Part shown: in pieces, positions 11,734 to 22,408 of the stretch | Numbering within the stretch: position 1 is the stretch's first letter | Layout: each line of letters begins with the position of its first letter | From: Ceratothoa steindachneri | Taxonomy: Eukaryota; Arthropoda; Malacostraca; Isopoda; Cymothoidae | Direction: 5' to 3' | Length of the DNA: 64,000 nt | Assembly (NCBI GenBank): GCA_963969495.1 | Contig: OZ018326.1 | Span: 3,863,444-3,927,443, forward strand | Notes under the pieces: model-generated | What the model was told of the DNA's origin: nothing | What the model saw: the letters and a program-made list of their open reading frames with translations, nothing else | The model's database searches: none | Translations under genes and position numbers: made by a program

Positions 11734-14457
11734 TAAATTCGCGAAGTTTTCTTCGGATAAATTTACTTCTCTAATACGTAATAGAAGATTAGTATAAAAA
11801 TTGGATAAAGGTATTGATATTTAGATTAAGCATTTATTTATTTTGCTGTTAAGTTCACAGTAATTGATATCAAATTAGATTAATAAAGAAGGAAAGTTCA
11901 TCACTCTCAGCTACATAATTATGAATTGTAATAAAAACAAATAGCAAATATAATGCCTAACCATAGTAATCCCCAAATAACAAGCCCCCGGAGGTACAGC
12001 GCCTGAAATCCGAAGAATTCTTGACATTCTTGCGTCATTCCCTGCATCAAGATCTATCTTTCTACATCAAGATCTTCCATACATTTTCAATTCCCCTGCT
12101 GCTCTACAGAGCTCTCATTGTAAACTTTAAACATCGTAGGTATTACGCTTTAAATTCTAATAAAGAAAGGGCATGGGTGACCATGCTACGGGTAGCCTCT
12201 GTAGAATTGAGCTCACCATGTCCCAATGCTAACAATTGCCTCCCCCATCACACAATGTTACCAACACAATGCGTCTCCCTATATTTCCCCACGTTCATTA
12301 TAACATTTCTTTCACTCGCGCTTTTTTCACTTATATTGAATTTAAAAATTATTCAAGATAAGCATATTATGTCTACCAATCATGTTTGCTACAAAAATTA
12401 GACAACTATTCTTTCTATCATTAGGAATAGCGTCGGACATTTTGTAACTTCCATATAAATGGGGAAGTGTGTTGAAAAGAGAATGTAGCGTCTAAAATGG
12501 ACGGTAAACAGATACTTTCAATGAAAGTTTCAATTTAATTCCTTAGTTGTTCTCAATATTCGTTATGTAACTTTATCCTAGTTGTGTATCTGAAAACAAG
12601 AATCATAGGTATGTTTGTATCTAGGTTGAGTTACTTTTAATATTAATTCTAGTAAGATTGCAAATTATTCTGGTAAAAGCAATACGATAATAATAAACTT
12701 GACATAGATAATCTTCATACCCTACCGGGGCAAGAAGAGTGTCACTCCGCCTTCCTTAATATTCAAAATGATTAATATAGGTCTAAAAAAATTAAGTAAT
12801 CCTCTCCCACGATACGATCTACAGGAATATTTCAAGCGATCTACAGGAATATTCTTAGCAATCTTAACTGTGGCTTTTACTCTCGATTTGTTTTATTGAA
12901 AGCAATTCAAATGTGATGTCTTATAAACTAAAATGAAGAAAGTCGATGTCCAAGAAATTAGGAGTTTTTTTAGGAATAGAAAAAGAGAATATGAAAATTT
13001 ATTGTGAATAATTTAGCTCCGTAAACACAATATTTGGTCTCAAATTAACTAAAAGATATTATATATTTAAAGCCAATATTAACGTTTATACATTCGATAA
13101 CGCCAACTAACAGAAAGCGGAATTACTCTCATTGTAGCAACCTTAGGTAGAATAAGGTAAGTGAAATCTCCTCCTAAAATACTATATGTAATTGAAATGG
13201 ATTTATTTGTTTAGGAATTGCTCGAAGTTTCAACTACCTTTTCTTAACTTAATAATTAGACAAAATATCAATGAAGCAATATCGTTTTCCCTAACTTTTA
13301 AGTAGACAAAAAATTCTTCTTCATCACAACTGAAAAATAATAATCGAAGTTTTGGGGTAAGCAAGTGTTTTTACCTCTTTACTAAACTATGATAATAAAT
13401 GTTGTAGGATATGGATACGACTCATCTAAGAGATTACTTTCTGTTTAATATTCCATTACCCATCAATAATTTAGCTTTGTGCCTATGCTTTCCTTGTGTA
13501 TGGTAATTCTTCCAGTTAGTTAATTGCGAAAATTTGTAACTAAACTACTGACCATCAGTTCGGTGAGTATGAGGATCTAAATCTATGGAGCAAAATAGGG
13601 AAAATAATGGACACTGAAGAGAAAAAATCAAGACAACTGGACAGAATGAATTTGCATGTCCACGTCTAAGATAATTATTATAAATTATAAATGAATATTC
13701 ATTAGTTCATAGACTTCACTCACTATTACACACTCAAATCAAGCTACCAAAGAAGTTATATAATAGAATTCGCATCAGAGATTGGAATAAGAGTCGGAAA
13801 CGATTAGTTCGGGAACCTCTCTCGTCATATTAAAGGAAATTGATTCGAAACCGACCTACCACAAAGTTCTTTAAGCGCTTAGGGATTTCTGTTTAAGCCA
13901 GATTTCGCTTTAGATCTGTAACAACTTATGTCGGATTTAGACCTAATGAAGCAATAAATGTTAGACTAGGGAGTAAAAAAAGGCAATTACTTCTATTTAT
14001 CTTAATATTTTATTTTGATTTAAAGAAAAAACAAACAAATAAGATATATTGTACAAAACGCTTTTAAGGAGTGATCTATTAAGAAAGTGATTGAAAAGAG
14101 CAAGTCAAAATTTAAGAAGATATACATATAGTAGGAAAACCTCGATCAACTTTTGTCACTGTAAGCCATGTAACTGCTAAACTTTACCTACCCTTACGTT
14201 AGGAACGCAGGGGATCTGAACGATGGGTCATTATTTTAACTTCACTTTATTATTATTAAAACGCTTCCCAATTCGAACGAAATAGATAGGTTAATTTGCT
14301 TGTTTAATCGTTAAAAATATTCAAGAGAATGAATGTAATGAATGAGAAAAAATACGCATGGCAATTCAGGCAATTCAAAAGTGATGTCTTATAAACCACC
14401 TTCGAAAGTAAATCACAACCCTAATGATGTATTATTTTATGCTATTTCATTCGTAAT
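11734..14457. other. Intronic sequence with only short duplications
   Basis: No gene recognised. The 126-codon plus-strand frame at 12021-12401 has no family signature. Small direct duplications occur at 12816-12853 (GATCTACAGGAATATT twice, 22-base period) and a CATCAAGATCT pair near 12045-12072. A roughly 27-base segment at 12902-12928 recurs at 14370-14396. Confidence 0.4.
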
Positions 14458-14459
14458 TA

Positions 14460-15390
14460 CAAGGGGCAGTCAATAAGTTTTGCAATTTGGATATAAGGAA
14501 ACTAGGTATGAGGAAAAGTATTTTATTATTTTTTAATATAACTACCCTCGACTTCAATGCACTTGCGCCACTTGTCCCTGAGGCTTCGAATTCCCGACAA
14601 CCAGAAATCTCCCGACTACTGTTCAATCCACTCCTGGACAGAGAGCTGGACATCTTCATCACCCCCGAACCGGCGTCCACGCAGTGCAGCCTTGAGCTGG
14701 CGGAGTAAAAAGTAGTCGCTAGGGGCCAGTTATGGACTGTAGGGGAGATGGATGAGCTCCTCGAATCCGCACTCGCGCAGGGCAGCTTTTGCAACTCTGG
14801 CCTTGTGGACTTTAACGACGTTGAAGTCGATCATGGATCGTGAGGTTTCTAAGAACCCGACGGGCAGAGACCTTGGTCATGGCTAAATTGTAGTGGATGA
14901 TGTTGATAACACTTCCATATGATATTCTAAGTACACGCTCGATTTCTTTGACCTTCACCAGTCGATTTTCGAGGATCATCCTCTCCACACGGGCCACATT
15001 GTGCTCGTTGGTCACGTCTGACGGGCGTCCTGGATGGGGGTCATCTTCAAGGGACTAACGACCATGGCGGAACTCCCTATTCCAGCGACCAATGGTTACA
15101 TAGGTAGGGGCGATGTCAGTGTACACTGCAACCATGCGTTCATGAATCTCTTTTGCATTCTTGCCTTCCTTGGTTAAAATTTGATCACTGGGCGGTGCTA
15201 AACCTTCTGCATTGTTGAAGGATTTGTGGCTCACGATCTGCTATCAGTCATTGCTTCTTAAATAGACGAGGCAGGAGCGTACGGCTGCAGGTCCTGACTT
15301 GTCATAACTTGTCCTAACACCTTCACAAACAGCCATCCCCCTTCCTCTGTTTTGCCCTACCGATTCGCAAAACTTATTGACCGCCCATCG
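14460..15390 (-). mobile_element. Mariner element, internally deleted, both terminal repeats and TA duplication present
   Basis: The ends are inverted repeats sharing GTCAATAAGTTTTGC (left from 14460, right ending 15390), flanked on both sides by TA (14458-14459 and 15391-15392), the mariner target duplication. Minus-strand coding: 15015-14812 carries the helix-turn-helix region (SYGSVINIIHYNLAMTKVSA). Then, in another frame, HKARVAKAALRECGFEEL is followed by PYSP, a stop codon, then LAPSDYFLL, the mariner 'PYSPDLAPSD' block with its third catalytic Asp codon replaced by TAA. The C-terminal 'LRDKWRKCIEVEGSYIKK' region is also present. At 931 bases it is shorter than the usual 1.2-1.3 kb: the part between the HTH and the 'H.ARVA' motif, holding the first two catalytic Asp residues, is missing. 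Non-autonomous and dead for transposase. Confidence 0.88.
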
Positions 15391-15392
15391 TA

Positions 15393-18300
15393 TGTTTGGG
15401 AGAGACAAAGATGTGCAACAAATTATAGCATTTATCTTACTATACTTTGTAAGATTTTTGTATGGAAAGGGTGAAATAAATGTGAGATCTCTAATTAAAT
15501 CTAAATTACGATAATCATCAAGCCAGTACTCTCCATTTCAAATCTTTCTTCTGAGTTGCGAATTAGAGTATTACAAAATCTTTATTGGATGGGGCCTCTA
15601 TTATATAAATATAATTAACTTAATGAATGAGAGCTCCCAATTTCAATGATGTTCAGATTAGGGCTGAATTGAAATTAACACAGTTTTGATTGCGTCCCCC
15701 AGACTCGAAAAATCCTAATGTGTCTGATAAAACTACACAGTTATTTCAAATATGTAAGTGGCTCTGCCCGCAAAAGAAGCTCCTCTACATATTCATAGAC
15801 GGGTTATGAGCTTAACATGCGTGACAAACATAGCTGGTCAGCCTTAGTGTCATGAAAGAAAATAGAGCTATTCGAATTTTAAATTTGTGATGTGTGCTTC
15901 TACGTCTCTCTAATTCCATTTAGTGGATATTAATGTTTGTTAGATTGTATGATTATTTAAAGACCATTATATCGTGTGCAAAGATTTAAATCACCTATGA
16001 GTTTTGCACAAAGATAAGGATACACTATATCCTCCCAGGCTTAAGGGATGAAAGTCTTCTTCTGGTCCAATTTTTTTAAATATGTGCTCTACCAAGTTCA
16101 TCATATAAATGCACTAGTAACGCTATCAGATTCTCGACAGTGGTTCCTTCTCCAAACATAATGTGGTAACCTGTGAGGCGTATACCTTATATTTAATCAT
16201 TGGAGATAAGGCAACATTGTTGTGAATAATTTTCAAATGTCAAAGAGAGAAAAGTACGTTAGTTAACTTATTTAGCTAATGAAATAAGGGATCGCCTGCG
16301 AATTGCCTATACTGAATGAATTAGGGATAAGTTCAAATAACCACTTTGCTCGGAACTTCGTAAAATTGTATTAAACCAGATCAATGAACTTAAGCTTCAA
16401 CATTAGAGTGTTTAGTACTAATCCCCTGTTAAAGGCTTTTTTGAGTGACACTCCAAATTGTCATAAAAAATTGCTATGAAATGGCTTCCGCTATAGACTA
16501 TATATATATATATGATTTAAGTGAATTCATTAATCGTTTTTCTTAAGTAAGATTCAAAGCTTAGGTGAGGGATCCCTATTTGTCACTCTGGAGCTGATAA
16601 AGGTCTCGGTACGTGGATATGTAACATATGGACACTTGTCTTCCGGAGAATTGTGTGCGCTCAAGTTTTGGGTGTTGAAACATATTTTGGTTCTGGCAGG
16701 CCAATATTTCTTATATATCATTTTGCATCTCTTTAATCGCGTGCGACTCTATTCACGGGTGACTTTACATCTCACTATGTTGGTCGGTCGGTACCTATTT
16801 TGCTTTTCTTTTGTAATAGCCCATGAAATATTTTGTTTTGGCAATAACATAACAACTATTCGGCCGATTTTAACGAAATTTGAGACCCTTATGTTCTATT
16901 ACATTCTCTTTCGTATGATATAACTAACACGGTTCTCCTAAAGTTAGTCTTTAAATTATTGAAGATTTTTCCAGCTCATAAGCTCATCAATCAGAATAAG
17001 TGAGAGCAAACGTCTTTTTGGTCAGCATACATTGTTTACGAAAAAAACTAACTGATATTTATTCATTATAGAACATGTTCGAAATTAGCTAAATTTCGGT
17101 ACTGATTAAATATAATATGCAAATTTTAAGTTAGATAAGTGTAAGAGAAATTTTCACTTCTAGTTTGGAGTATAGGTCGAAAGTATTCGATTGCTGCTTT
17201 AAATCGAAAGGGATCTAATAATTTTTGTGTAGTTTGCTTTAAAATCGAGGATGAAAGTTTCTCTATTGGAATGTGTAATGGAGTGCGAACATAATGCACC
17301 TAATATTGCCTTGTAGTTGGTAAGGAGATGAAAATAAGGAAACAAATCCTGTGTTTTCATTTTTATTACTAGTGATGTAATCTATAAGTCGCTAATGAGA
17401 GGAAAGCAATTTATTTCTTCAACTTTGAAGCTTGACTGAAATATCTTTACATTTGCCATCCCTTGGTAAAAAATGTCGTAAGAGTGCTATCACATCCACT
17501 CGATGCATGCTTGATTAAATAGCCTGTGCAGTTATTTTATACGTAGGATTAGGAGAGTTAATCTCAATAAATTATATTTTATTAAAGGCAGTTTGAGCCT
17601 CTTAGTCCCGTTCTAAATGAGATTTATGTGGATATTTATTTGCAATTTTCAGAATTTGTTAATAAAGTCAGGGTGTTAGCCGTATTTCTCATAAATCTTA
17701 GAAAATTTAACAGCCAATAATGAGGTTGCAAATCATGCCATGTTTACTGCCGTGGTATATCTATAATATTGGCTACCTTTCTGTAAGGAGCGTAAATCGC
17801 CCAAGGGGGGGGCTTATACTGCCCCGAATTAATCGGTTTACAAAATTGATAGCAAATTTAAGCATGCAAATAACTGACATAAGCAGTTCGTCGACATAGG
17901 CATAAATAAAATCCTGATAACAAAGAAACTAGTGTATATTATATGTATACCATTCAAAAGAGTGCGCATTTTTTATAAACTCATTGGCATTAGCATTTAG
18001 TTAAATTTTTCTAGTGGAATCTTTATTGCTGTTTTCTCAAAAAGCTCGATTTCTAAGGGGAATTGACAAAATAACTCCTTATGGTCTATGGATTAAAAAT
18101 GTTGCAACCTTATGAGTTTTGATTAAAGTGCATAATATGTTGAAAATCATACAATCTTTGACCGTAATTGAGTTAATTACCCATTAGAGGCAGATGACTT
18201 TGTAATTAAGGTTGGATTTCGGTACTAGTTTAATATGAAAACTGATGAAGAATTACTGGCAGCCTACTGGGCTATTAGAAACAGAGAGCTCATTTGACTT

Positions 18301-20966
18301 GGTATGATGCGGTGGGATAGTTAAAAAATAAAAATAAACTCAAGTCAGCAATTATTTGGGGGATTATTAATTTAAATATATTCAATACAAAATAATTCAG
18401 TCGAGCATCACTAGAAATAAATACATAGATGTTACACTCAACACTCTCGCATTTCTAACATTTTTAGCTTTCTGATATATTTATTTGGCACGTTTCTGGT
18501 CAAAAATTAAGATATATTAGAACTGAGTCCCACTCTAAACTTACAAACTTTAACATCGCATATTATATAGCTTAACTTAAAACTCCTTCACAGTTGCAGT
18601 GATTTATATGGTAAACCTGACACCATTTGAAGATGACTGCAAGATACTTCCCGTGGCTCATAACGTTGACTAGCTGTATGATAAATACCAATCCCATGTG
18701 TAACAATATTACACTACCCGTGAAAGTAACGTAAAGGTGTAGACAAAATTGTTCTGGTGATACCTTTTTAAAAGCTTCTACAATCCTACGAAGCACTGCG
18801 AGAAAATTGCGACTTAGGGCACGAATCAAATTTCATGGACGAAGCTTTTCTCCATATAGCTTTTCTCTATATAGGTCATATTTTACGAGCAGCTGAAGTT
18901 GATTGCCGTTACAGGTGTCGCAGAGCTAAAATTTGCCGCCCTTTCTAGATGTGTGAGGATGATGCCAAATGTTAGATTACCGAACGAAATCCTAGTTTGC
19001 ATTAGCTTCCTGAGTTTCCTTATACTTGCCAAGATTATTAAAGGGCTCACGGTAGTATAGCTCATTAAATCGGCAAAACATCTCATATTTTGTAGCGATA
19101 GTTTGAGTAACTGCAAAGGTTGTCTAAGTCGTTCAAAACCCTGGAATTGCTGTCAATTACGGAATATGGTATTAAACGTGAAAATGATTTGTGGTATCAA
19201 TGCTCACTAGTCAAAATCTATAGAAGGAAGAGTAAGTACAGCTGAATAAACACTCGAAGGGTTAAACTCGTTTTAAATTAATTAAAAGAGATAGCTTTTA
19301 ATAGCCTTCTCATGAGAGACGTGGATTATTGTTGTTTGGTTAATGCTTGGGCCATGGTAAAAAGCTGTGTAAGCTTCTTTCTTCTCATGCAGGGTTTGCG
19401 TAAAACTTCGTTTTGGGTCGGTGCAATAAAGTAAAGATGGAAGTCAAATGCAGAATTCGAGAGTTTGAGTTTGTTTATATATTGCGCATTTCATCTCTCT
19501 GACTCTTTTTATGACAGTTCGCGACATTCGATTAATAACAGTTATGTTCATTGATATGCATCCATTGTTTGAAATACAATTAACAGAGTTTAAGTGAATA
19601 AAAATGCTCGAAATAAATGAATTAATTTACTTAATGTGAAGATGAAATGAATTATGATAAAATGCCTGAATTTGTCTCATCAAAATTTTAACGCAAAGAA
19701 AATGAATAATGCCGAATTCAGGTGAAAATTAGTTAAACATATTTAAATGAATGACTATTTTTAATCTGTCAATGGAAGACATCTTTTGATCAAAATTAAA
19801 TAGGGGGGTTCCTCCGTGGAAGTTATATGCATATGTCATCGAAATTAAATTGGGAGGCATGTCTAAATCTATTCTCATTCGTGATGGTGAGTGGATGCGC
19901 ATGGGTGAATCTTATGTGCGTGTTGTACGTTTTGTACAGCTTGTGGTGTTTTTTGCACTTTTCTAGTTTATAATAATTTTGCACATTGCTATCAATGCTT
20001 TCACCTCGTTAAATGGTTGTTTGCTCGCGATTCTGCTACCTATTTAGATGGATTATCGTCTTCAGACCAAGGTGTGAATAAAGGAAGTATGACTTGAATG
20101 TTCTCTATTGGTGTGCGGTTAAAAGCAACGTGACAAACCATATTCATTTATTCCATGGTTCATGAACGGAATAATTATGGATCAGACATTAGAAGGGAAA
20201 CCCATTTTGAGTCACATTGGCAATCTGATTGCCCATATTCCTCTTCTCTTTCCTCTTATCTGATACAAAATTACAATATGTACTAACTTATAACTATAGG
20301 TTTCTGTACACTTAAATTGGTAATACAATCGTTTATTAAATATTGTTTTTGTAGATGTGTTAATTAATTAATGCATAAAACAGCCTACACGATAACTTGT
20401 AATCTTTCGCACACAGGCAATCATTTCCGTTTTTGGCGTCCTTTCTTATCTGCTAGTCTTTTTGAGCTGCTTATCTCCTTAATGTACGGGGTAGAGTCAT
20501 AGCTTATGAGCCTTCGGCCGAAGTGCACGCCCACCGCGAAATCTGAATGAATTTTCTTTTCTATTGTTTGTTTCCGCCTGGAGGTACGATTACAACGGAA
20601 GTTTATCTCCGAATAGGGTAAAATTTGCAATTTAGGAAATTCTGTAACGACAAATTTTAGCCTGTCAAGGTCTACAGGATCAAAAGTGTTTTAATCTTAT
20701 CGTCTCAAATATTTCATTTTGCTGTTTTCTTTGACAATCCTCCGGAAACAACAATACCCTATCGGAGGTCTGCTTATGACGCTAACACATCACGCACATT
20801 AAAAGGAAAAAAACAAAACAAAATCATTCTTTTTGTAACTTTTTCCACAGAACTATCTTTTCTCTCACCAGTTCGTAACTCCTTGCTTCTATATACATAT
20901 AATATTATGCCTGAGGCTTCTTCTTTAGTCTGCGGTACGGTTGTGTGAATATGGGCGCCCCAAAGG
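15393..20966. other. Long intronic stretch, nothing recognised
   Basis: About 5.6 kb of AT-rich sequence with no gene I can support. Open frames at 16636-16923, 18572-18829 and 18883-19116 have no recognisable motif. A short (TA)n run lies at 16499-16514, and a small duplication of a TAGCTTTTCTC-type unit near 18846-18877. Confidence 0.4.
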
Positions 20967-21008
20967 AGCACTTTCAAACTATATTTGCAAATATAGTTGG
21001 AAAGTGCT
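20967..21008. repeat. Near-perfect 42-bp palindrome
   Basis: The sequence is its own reverse complement around a centre between 20987 and 20988 (inner core AACTATATTTGCAAATATAG), with a single mismatched pair and outer arms AGCACTTTC / GAAAGTGCT. There is no loop, so it could form a cruciform. Its origin is unknown. Confidence 0.9.
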
Positions 21009-21499
21009 TGGATATATCTTTGGAACTCTCCTTATATTTTACTCCCATTAACTGGTAAAAGTTTTCCTATTATTTTATTCCGTTGATATTTCTCTCGTCC
21101 GTATAAAAAGACATTTCGATTGTACACTATTTCCTAGAGTGGTAATTTTACTTTCGTGGCTTTTCCAATTGGAACTCTTTGACTGCATTAATCTTCTTTC
21201 TGTATAATTTGATTTATAACCTTCAAGGAAGCCTCAGGTTTTTGAGTGTTATAATAAGGAGATACTCAATGCTTGTGGTTTACCTTGATAAGTAGATATG
21301 AGTAGTAAATGTAAAAACGGATAGCTTAAGCCTTGCATCAAGGGGTAATGAAGTACCATGTGTTAATCAAAGCATCTTAAGGGCCCTTATAGAGGCAAAT
21401 TGAGAAAGAGAGATTTTAGTCCTACTCTTCGTTGCACTGGGAAGTCTGTTAGGAAAATTTTCGAAAAGATCGGGACTTATATATAGATTGATAGATAGA
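21009..21499. other. Intronic sequence, nothing recognised
   Basis: AT-rich sequence with no element recognised. It ends in a GATAGATA-type microsatellite at about 21485-21512 that borders the SINE. Confidence 0.4.
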
Positions 21500-21800
21500 T
21501 ACATAGATATATTTTTATTTAAAGAATAAGAGAAACTTTAAGTAAATAAGCAATGAGACAAGACACATGAGTTCTATTATTTTTTTAAAGGGAAGATTAA
21601 GGGACATTGGAAGAACACAAGGATCAAAGGGAACAAAGTATGACACAATTAAGGCAAACCTCACTGAGAAGACAGAAATAACTCCACGTGAAAAAGTTTG
21701 AATAATCCATGGTGGAACTTGAACCTGGGTATGCTGATTGCCGGTCAGATGCTTTACTGTTAAGCTGCCGGCACGGTGACTCACTTCCACTCAAAGCGTT
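21500..21800 (-). mobile_element. tRNA-derived SINE
   Basis: On the minus strand the head region contains a tRNA-like stretch. An A-box-like segment GGCAGCTTAACAGTAAAGC lies near 21771-21753, an anticodon-arm-like CTGACCGGCAATCAG follows, and a B-box-like GGTTCAAGTTCC lies at 21725-21714. These are internal RNA polymerase III promoter elements. The tail runs leftwards into an AT-rich and GATA-type simple repeat (21480-21515), typical of SINE 3' ends. Tail sequence around 21540-21640 recurs at about 22070-22160 (shared GAGCAATG/GACAAGA and GGGACATTGGAAGA). A folded cloverleaf is not intact, so this is not a functional tRNA gene. Confidence 0.6.
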
Positions 21801-21919
21801 AGCCTATCAAACCCAGTGTTCCCTATGCTAGACACCTCCAAGGGATTTTTATTTAAATATCTTCTTAACCACTCACATATAAAGTATCATTAATCATGTA
21901 ACATATAAACAGAGATCAA

Positions 21920-22348
21920 ACACAAATTCTTGAGGTGGTAACAACCACCACAGGGCTTTCGTCATATTTATTTTCTGCCTTTTATAACCTTTTGATGAGA
22001 GAAAGAAAAATGCCGAAACCTTGTATTTGAAATCTTATAACAATACAGTAGAGAAGAACAGGAAATTTGACGGAAATGAGCAATGGGACAAGAAAGAGTT
22101 TTTTAAAAGGCAAGAGAAAGGGACATTGGAAGATTACAAGGATAAAGAGGGCAAAAAACTGAACAATAAGACAAAACTCTTGTATCGTGTTTCATGGCTC
22201 ACTTACGTCAAATTTCTCTTCCTTTTGTACAATATCTGTTTTCAGCATTTCACTTTCCGTATTCAAATGGTTTGTGAAAGGAATAAATTAAATATAGCGA
22301 AAGCCCTATGGTAATTTATACAACCCGCAGAACTTGTATTTGCTCTTT

Positions 22349-22351
<3 letters not shown>
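21920..22351 (+). repeat. PLE-tail-like and SINE-tail-like repeat ending at (TA)n
   Basis: The right part (about 22190-22351) resembles 42610-42797: shared landmarks are AATTTCTCT.TTC, ATTCAAA.TG.TTTG, GCGAAAGCCC-like and a terminal 'ACTTG.ATTTGCT.TTTC.TTA' directly before (TA)n. An inverted partner of the GAAAGCCCTGTGG segment lies at 21948-21966. A TGATGAGA...GCCGAAACC segment near 21992-22021 is reminiscent of a hammerhead core, but its stem II does not pair well. By analogy with the PLE ends elsewhere I infer a PLE 3' region in plus orientation. No coding motif supports it. Confidence 0.35.

Positions 22352-22407
<56 letters not shown>
22352..22407. repeat. (TA)n microsatellite
   Basis: About 56 bases of uninterrupted TA repeat. 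Confidence 0.97.

Positions 22408-22408
<1 letters not shown>

Noticed and set aside
12021..12401. 126-codon ORF with hydrophobic C-terminus
   Set aside because: No family signature, no splice or promoter support, and within intron coordinates of the host gene.
21690..21780. Functional tRNA gene
   Set aside because: A- and B-box-like segments are present, but a complete acceptor stem and cloverleaf could not be formed, and the 3' tail is that of a SINE.
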